DNA from: Polytrichum commune
Lineage: Eukaryota > Streptophyta > Polytrichopsida > Polytrichales > Polytrichaceae
DNA length: 64,000 nucleotides
NCBI GenBank assembly: GCA_950295325.1
Contig: OX485803.1
Location: 65,303,554 to 65,367,553 of the forward strand
Reading direction: 5' to 3'
The notes under the pieces were generated by a model. The model worked only from the letters and a program-made list of their open reading frames with translations. It was not told where the DNA came from and ran no database searches. Positions within the stretch are counted from its first letter, which is position 1. Every line of letters begins with the position of its first letter. Made by a program: the position numbers and the translations under genes. Shown piece after piece: positions 56,401 to 64,000 of the stretch.

Positions 56401-59400
56401 GCCAACAAATTCACAATCACAAGCCAAATGCTACTTAAGGCCACTGAACCTCACAAGTTGATAATGTGGCCTAACCTCAAAAGATCAGATTTGAAGTCTA
56501 AGCCAACAAATTCACAATCACAAGCCAAATGCTACTCAAGGCCATTGAACCCCACAAGTTCATAATGTAGCCTAACCTCAAAAGATCAGATTTGAAGTCT
56601 AAGCCAACAAATTCACAATCACAAGCCAAATGCTACTGAAGGCCATTGAACCTCACAAGTTGATAATGTGGCCTAACCTTAAAAGATCAGATTTGAAGTC
56701 TAAGCCAACAAATTCACAATGACAAGCCAAATGCTACTCAAGGCCATTGAACCTCACAAGTTGATAATCTGGCCTAACCTCAAAAGATCAGAGTTGAAGT
56801 CCAAGCCAGCAAATTCACAATCACAAGCCAAATGCTACTTCAGGCCATTGAACCTCACAAGTTCATGATCTGGCCTAACCTCAAAAGATCAGATTTCAAG
56901 TCTAAGCCAACAAATTCACAATCACAAGCCAAATGCTACTTAAGGCCACTGAACCTCACAAGTTGATAATGTGGCCTAACCTCAAAAGATCAGATTTGAA
57001 GTCTAAGCCAACAAATTCACAATCACAAGCCAAATGCTACTCAAGGCCATTGAACCTCACAAGTTGATAATCTGGCCTAACCTCAAAAGATCAGAGTTGA
57101 AGTCCAAGCCAGCAAATTCACAATCACAAGCCAAATGCTACTTCAGGCCATTGAACCTCACAAGTTCATGATCTGGCCTAACCTCAAAAGATCAGATTTC
57201 AAGTCTAAGCCAACAAATTCACAATCACAAGCCAAATGCTACTTAAGGCCACTGAACCTCACAAGTTGATAATGTGGCCTAACCTCAAAAGATCAGATTT
57301 GAAGTCTAAGCCAACAAATTCACAATCACAAGCCAAATGCTACTCAAGGCCATTGAACCCCACAAGTTCATAATGTAGCCTAACCTCAAAAGATCAGATT
57401 TGAAGTCTAAGCCAACAAATTCACAATCACAAGCCAAATGCTACTGAAGGCCACTGAACCTCACAAGTTGATAATGTGGCCTAACCTCAAAAGATCAGAT
57501 TTGAAGTCTAAGCCAACAAATTCACAATCACAAGCCAAATGCTACTGAAGGCCATTGAACCTCACAAGTTGATAATGTGGCCTAACCTTAAAAGATCAGA
57601 TTTGAAGTCTAAGCCAACAAATTCACAATCACAAGCCAAATGCTACTCAAGGCCATTGAACCTCACAAGTTGATAATCTGGCCTAACCTCAAAAGATCAG
57701 AGTTGAAGTCCAAGCCAGCAAATTCACAATCACAAGCCAAATGCTACTCAAGGCCATTGAACCTCACAAGTTGATAACCTGGCCTAACCTCAAAAGATCA
57801 GATTTGAAGTCCAAGCCAACAAATTCACAATCACAAGCCAAATGCTACTTCAGGCCATTGAACCTCACAAGTTCATGATCTGGCCTAACCTCAAAAGATC
57901 AGATTTGAAGTCTAAGCCAACAAATTCACAATCACAAGCCAAATGCTACTGAAGGCCACTGAACCTCACAAGTTGATAATGTGGCCTAACCTCAAAAGAT
58001 CAGATTTGAAGTCTAAGCCAACAAATTCACAATCACAAGCCAAATGCTACTGAAGGCCATTGAACCTCACAAGTTGATAATGTGGCCTAACCTTAAAAGA
58101 TCAGATTTGAAGTCTAAGCCAACAAATTCACAATGACAAGCCAAATGCTACTCAAGGCCATTGAACCTCACAAGTTGATAATCTGGACTAACCTCAAAAG
58201 ATCAGAGTTGAAGTCCAAGCCAGCAAATTCACAATCACAAGCCAAATGCTACTTCAGGCCATTGAACCTCACAAGTTCATGATCTGGCCTAACCTCAAAA
58301 GATCAGATTTCAAGTCTAAGCCAACAAATTCACAATCACAAGCCAAATGCTACTTAAGGCCACTGAACCTCACAAGTTGATAATGTGGCCTAACCTCAAA
58401 AGATCAGATTTGAAGTCTAAGCCAACAAATTCACAATCACAAGCCAAATGCTACTCAAGGCCATTGAACCTCACAAGTTGATAATGTGGCCTAACCTCAA
58501 AAGATCAGAGTTGAAGTCTAAGCCAACAAATTCACAATCACAAGCCAAATGCTACTCAAGGCCATTGAACCCCACAAGTTCATAATGTAGCCTAACCTCA
58601 AAAGATCAGATTTGAAGTCTAAGCCAACAAATTCACAATCACAAGCCAAATGCTACTGAAGGCCACTGAACCTCACAAGTTGATAATGTGGCCTAACCTC
58701 AAAAGATCAGATTTGAAGTCTAAGCCAACAAATTCACAATCACAAGCCAAATGCTACTGAAGGCCATTGAACCTCACAAGTTGATAATGTGGCCTAACCT
58801 TAAAAGATCAGATTTGAAGTCTAAGCCAACAAATTCACAATCACAAGCCAAATGCTACTCAAGGCCATTGAACCTCACAAGTTGATAATCTGGCCTAACC
58901 TCAAAAGATCAGAGTTGAAGTCCAAGCCAGCAAATTCACAATCACAAGCCAAATGCTACTCAAGGCCATTGAACCTCACAAGTTGATAACCTGGCCTAAC
59001 CTCAAAAGATCAGATTTGAAGTCCAAGCCAACAAATTCACAATCACAAGCCAAATGCTACTTCAGGCCATTGAACCTCACAAGTTCATGATCTGGCCTAA
59101 CCTCAAAAGATCAGATTTGAAGTCTAAGCCAACAAATTCACAATCACAAGCCAAATGCTACTGAAGGCCACTGAACCTCACAAGTTGATAATGTGGCCTA
59201 ACCTCAAAAGATCAGATTTGAAGTCTAAGCCAACAAATTCACAATCACAAGCCAAATGCTACTGAAGGCCATTGAACCTCACAAGTTGATAATGTGGCCT
59301 AACCTTAAAAGATCAGATTTGAAGTCTAAGCCAACAAATTCACAATGACAAGCCAAATGCTACTCAAGGCCATTGAACCTCACAAGTTGATAATCTGGAC

Positions 59401-62400
59401 TAACCTCAAAAGATCAGAGTTGAAGTCCAAGCCAGCAAATTCACAATCACAAGCCAAATGCTACTTCAGGCCATTGAACCTCACAAGTTCATGATCTGGC
59501 CTAACCTCAAAAGATCAGATTTCAAGTCTAAGCCAACAAATTCACAATCACAAGCCAAATGCTACTTAAGGCCACTGAACCTCACAAGTTGATAATGTGG
59601 CCTAACCTCAAAAGATCAGATTTGAAGTCTAAGCCAACAAATTCACAATCACAAGCCAAATGCTACTCAAGGCCATTGAACCTCACAAGTTGATAATGTG
59701 GCCTAACCTCAAAAGATCAGAGTTGAAGTCTAAGCCAACAAATTCACAATCACAAGCCAAATGCTACTCAAGGCCATTGAACCCCACAAGTTCATAATGT
59801 AGCCTAACCTCAAAAGATCAGATTTGAAGTCTAAGCCAACAAATTCACAATCACAAGCCAAATGCTACTGAAGGCCACTGAACCTCACAAGTTGATAATG
59901 TGGCCTAACCTCAAAAGATCAGATTTGAAGTCTAAGCCAACAAATTCACAATCACAAGCCAAATGCTACTGAAGGCCATTGAACCTCACAAGTTGATAAT
60001 GTGGCCTAACCTTAAAAGATCAGATTTGAAGTCTAAGCCAACAAATTCACAATCACAAGCCAAATGCTACTCAAGGCCATTGAACCTCACAAGTTGATAA
60101 TCTGGCCTAACCTCAAAAGATCAGAGTTGAAGTCCAAGCCAGCAAATTCACAATCACAAGCCAAATGCTACTCAAGGCCATTGAACCTCACAAGTTCATA
60201 ATCTGGGCTAACCTCAAAAGATCAGATTTGAAGTCCAAGCCAACAAATTCACAATCACAAGCCAAATGCTACTTCAGGCCATTGAACCTCACAAGTTCAT
60301 GATCTGGCCTAACCTCAAAAGATCAGATTTGAAGTCTAAGCCAACAAATTCACAATCACAAGCCAAATGCTACTGAAGGCCACTGAACCTCACAAGTTGA
60401 TAATGTGGCCTAACCTCAAAAGATCAGATTTGAAGTCTAAGCCAACAAATTCACAATCACAAGCCAAATGCTACTGAAGGCCATTGAACCTCACAAGTTG
60501 ATAATGTGGCCTAACCTTAAAAGATCAGATTTGAAGTCTAAGCCAACAAATTCACAATGACAAGCCAAATGCTACTCAAGGCCATTGAACCTCACAAGTT
60601 GATAATCTGGCCTAACCTCAAAAGATCAGAGTTGAAGTCCAAGCCAGCAAATTCACAATCACAAGCCAAATGCTACTTCAGGCCATTGAACCTCACAAGT
60701 TCATGATCTGGCCTAACCTCAAAAGATCAGATTTCAAGTCTAAGCCAACAAATTCACAATCACAAGCCAAATGCTACTTAAGGCCACTGAACCTCACAAG
60801 TTGATAATGTGGCCTAACCTCAAAAGATCAGATTTGAAGTCTAAGCCAACAAATTCACAATCACAAGCCAAATGCTACTCAAGGCCATTGAACCTCACAA
60901 GTTGATAATGTGGCCTAACCTCAAAAGATCAGAGTTGAAGTCCAAGCCAGCAAATTCACAATCACAAGCCAAATGCTACTCAAGGCCATTGAACCTCACA
61001 AGTTGATAATCTGGCCTAACCTCAAAAGATCAGATTTGAAGTCCAAGCCAACAAATTCACAATCACAAGCCAAATGCTACTTCAGGCCATTGAACCTCAC
61101 AAGTTCATGATCTGGCCTAACCTCAAAAGATCAGATTTGAAGTCTAAGCCAACAAATTCACAATCACAAGCCAAATGCTACTGAAGGCCACTGAACCTCA
61201 CAAGTTGATAATGTGGCCTAACCTCAAAAGATCAGATTTGAAGTCTAAGCCAACAAATTCACAATCACAAGCCAAATGCTACTCAAGGCCATTGAACCTC
61301 ACAAGTTGATAATCTGGCCTAACCTCAAAAGATCAGAGTTGAAGTCCAAGCCAGCAAATTCACAATCACAAGCCAAATGCTACTCAAGGCCATTGAACCT
61401 CACAAGTTGATAATCTGGCCTAACCTCAAAAGATCAGATTTGAAGTCTAAGCCAACAAATTCACAATCACAAGCCAAATGCTACTCAAGGCCATTGAACC
61501 TCACAAGTTGATAATGTGGCCTAACCTCAAAAGATCAGAGTTGAAGTCTAAGCCAACAAATTCACAATCACAAGCCAAATGCTACTGAAGGCCACTGAAC
61601 CTCACAAGTTGATAATGTGGCCTAACCTCAAAAGATCAGATTTGAAGTCTAAGCCAACAAATTCACAATCACAAGCCAAATGCTACTCAAGGCCATTGAA
61701 CCCCACAAGTTCATAATGTAGCCTAACCTCAAAAGATCAGATTTGAAGTCTAAGCCAACAAATTGACAATCACAAGCCAAATGCTACTGAAGGCCACTGA
61801 ACCTCACAAGTTGATAATGTGGCCTAACCTCAAAAGATCAGATTTGAAGTCTAAGCCAACAAATTCACAATCACAAGCCAAATGCTACTGAAGGCCATTG
61901 AACCTCACAAGTTGATAATCTGGCCTAACCTCAAAAGATCAGAGTTGAAGTCCAAGCCAGCAAATTCACAATCACAAGCCAAATGCTACTCAAGGCTATT
62001 GAACCTCACAAGTTGATAATCTGGCCTAACCTCAAAAGATCAGAGTTGAAGTCCAAGCCAGCAAATTCACAATCACAAGCCAAATGCTACTCAAGGCCAT
62101 TGAACCTCACAAGTTGATAATGTGGCCTAACCTCAAAAGATCAGAGTTGAAGTCCAAGCCAACAAATTCACAATCACAAGCCAAATGCTACTCAAGGCCA
62201 TTGAACCTCACAAGTTGATAATGTGGCCTAACCTCAAAAGATCAGAGTTGAAGTCCAAGCGAGCAAATTCACAATCACAAGCCAAATGCTACTCAAGGCC
62301 ATTGAACCTCACAAGTTGATAATCTGGCCTAACCTCAAAAGATCAGAGTTGGAGTCCAAGCCAGCAAATTCACAATCACAAGCCAAATGCTACTCAAGGC

Positions 62401-64000
62401 CATTGAACCTCACAAGTTGATAATGTGGCCTAACCTCAAAAGATCAGAGTTGAAGTCTAAGCCAACAAATTCACAATCACAAGCCAAATGCTACTCAAGG
62501 CCATTGAACCTCACAAGTTGATAATGTGGCCTAACCTCAAAAGATCAGAGTTGAAGTCCAGACCAACAAATTCACAATCACAAGCCAAATGCTACTCAAG
62601 GCCATTGAACCTCACAAGTTGATAATGTGGCCTAACCTCAAAAGATCAGAGTTGAAGTCCAAGCGAGCAAATTCACAATCACAAGCCAAATGCTACTCAA
62701 GGCCATTGAACCTCACAAGTTGATAATCTGGCCTAACCTCAAAAGATCAGATTTCAAGTCTAAGCCAACAAATTCACAATCACAAGCCAAATGCTACTCA
62801 AGGCCATTGAACCTCACAAGTTGATAATGTGGCGTAACCTCAAAAGATCAGATTTGAAGTCTAAGCCAACAAATTCACAATCACAAGCCAAATGCTACTC
62901 AAGGCCATTGAACCTCACAAGTTGATAATGTGGCCTAACCTCAAAAGATCAGATTTGAAGTCTAAGCCAACAAATTCACAATCACAAACCAAATGCTACT
63001 CAAGGCCATTGAACCTCACAAGTTGATAATCTGGCCTAACCTTAAAAGATCAGATTTGAAGTCTAAGCCAACAAATTCACAATCACAAGCCAAATGCTAC
63101 TTCAGGCCATTGAACCTCACAAGTTGATGATCTGGCCTAACCTCAAAAGATCAGATTTCAAGTCTAAGCCAACAAATTCACAATCACAAGCCAAATGCTA
63201 CTTAAGGCCACTGAACCTCACAAGTTGATAATGTGGCCTAACCTCAAAAGATCAGAGTTGAAGTCTAAGCCAGCAAATTCACAATCACAAGCCAAATGCT
63301 AGTCAAGGCCATTGAACCTCACAAGTTGATAATATGGCCTAACCTTAAAAGATCAGATTTGAAGTCTAAGCCAACAAATTCACAATCACAAGCCAAATGC
63401 TACTCAAGGCCATTGAACCTCACAAGTTGATAATCTGGCCTAACCTCAAAACATCAGATTTGAAGTCTAAGCCAACAAATTCACAATCACAAGCCAAATG
63501 CTACTCAAGGCCATTGAACCTCACAAGTTGATAATCTGGCCTAACCTTAAAAGATCAGATTTGAAGTCTAAGCCAACAAATTCACAATCACAAGCCAAAT
63601 GCTACTGAAGGCCATTGAACCTCACAAGTTGATAATCTGGCGTAACCTCAAAAGATCAGAGTTGAAGTCCAAGCCAGCAAATTCACAATCACAAGCCAAA
63701 TGCTACTCAAGGCCATTGAACCTCACAAGTTGATAATCTGGCGTAACCTCAACATATCAGAGTTGAAGTCCAAGCCAGCAAATTCACAATCACAAGTCAA
63801 ATGCTACTCAAGGCCATTGAACCTCACAAGTTGATAATCTGGCCTAACCTCAAAATATCAGAGTTGAAGTCCAAGCCAACAAATTCACAATCACAAGCCA
63901 AATGCTACTCAAGGCCATTGAACCTCACAAGTTGATAATCTGGCCTAACCTCAAAAGATCAGAGTTGAAGTCCAAGCGAGCAAATTCACAATCACAAGCC
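53451..64000. repeat. 101-bp satellite array, about 104 copies, open at the right edge
   Basis: Monomer landmarks: AAGCCAACAAATTCACAATC, then ACAAGCCAAATGCTACT, then GGCCA(T/C)TGAACCTCACAAG, then TTGATAAT(C/G)TGGCCTAACC, then TCAAAAGATCAGA. The word ATTCACAATC recurs at 53480, 53581 and 53682, and every longer distance I measured is a whole multiple of 101, so there are essentially no indels. Monomers fall into a few types, such as GTTCATGATCTGG, CACTGAA, and CCCCACAAGTTCATAATGTAG forms. These types repeat in blocks (see findings). The first units at 53451-53580 and those after about 62000 vary more irregularly. There are no genes. No CENP-B-box match was seen. Confidence 0.98.

Noticed and set aside
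53451-64000. CRISPR-like array
   Set aside because: The whole 101-bp unit is repeated with no unique spacers, and the setting is a plant nuclear genome.

Overview
The window reads as nuclear DNA of a land plant. It is AT-rich, almost without intact host genes, and made mostly of transposable elements of different ages, decayed gene fragments and a large satellite array. Support for a plant: a plant-type Ty3/gypsy element without a chromodomain, a plant-type HAL3 (PPC decarboxylase) exon pair with intron, a Harbinger relic, a hAT-like MITE and a tRNA-derived SINE. A LINE relic with R2-superclade traits and a Penelope-like type of reverse transcriptase are unusual for flowering plants, so a non-seed plant or gymnosperm is my inference. 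The species cannot be fixed from sequence alone.

Layout. 1-4.3 kb: broken LINE on the + strand. 5.28-18.48 kb: nested LTR elements. An old LTR-like unit (ends TGTGAGC/GCTCACA, target duplication ACCTT) is split by a young, nearly complete 10.3-kb Ty3/gypsy element on the - strand (two 1545-bp LTRs, target duplication CCAAC, one frameshift in pol). 19.3-22.0 kb: Harbinger transposase relic with a large interruption, followed by a 418-bp hAT-like MITE. 25-38.6 kb: several partial copies of an unrecognised dispersed repeat, a degenerate ~220-bp tandem repeat, a SINE, AT-rich minisatellites and a HAL3 pseudogene (34.8-35.5 kb, - strand). 39.4-40.3 kb: a hairpin-rich GC-rich segment containing a probable solo LTR.

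43.15-52.28 kb: a compound region bounded by 344-bp direct repeats. It holds a 3.6-kb terminal-inverted-repeat element with two minisatellites built on the same palindrome, and a gag-like plus Penelope-like reverse-transcriptase retroelement on the - strand with broken frames. 52.7-53.2 kb: one F-box-like exon on the - strand. 53.45-64.0 kb: about 104 tandem copies of a 101-bp satellite, with 12-monomer higher-order repeats, running off the right edge.

No set of genes here works as a pathway. The relationships are those of nested insertion, decay and local amplification. The best candidates for something undescribed are the direct-repeat-flanked gag/RT element, the palindrome-minisatellite transposon, and the hairpin-rich LTR segment.
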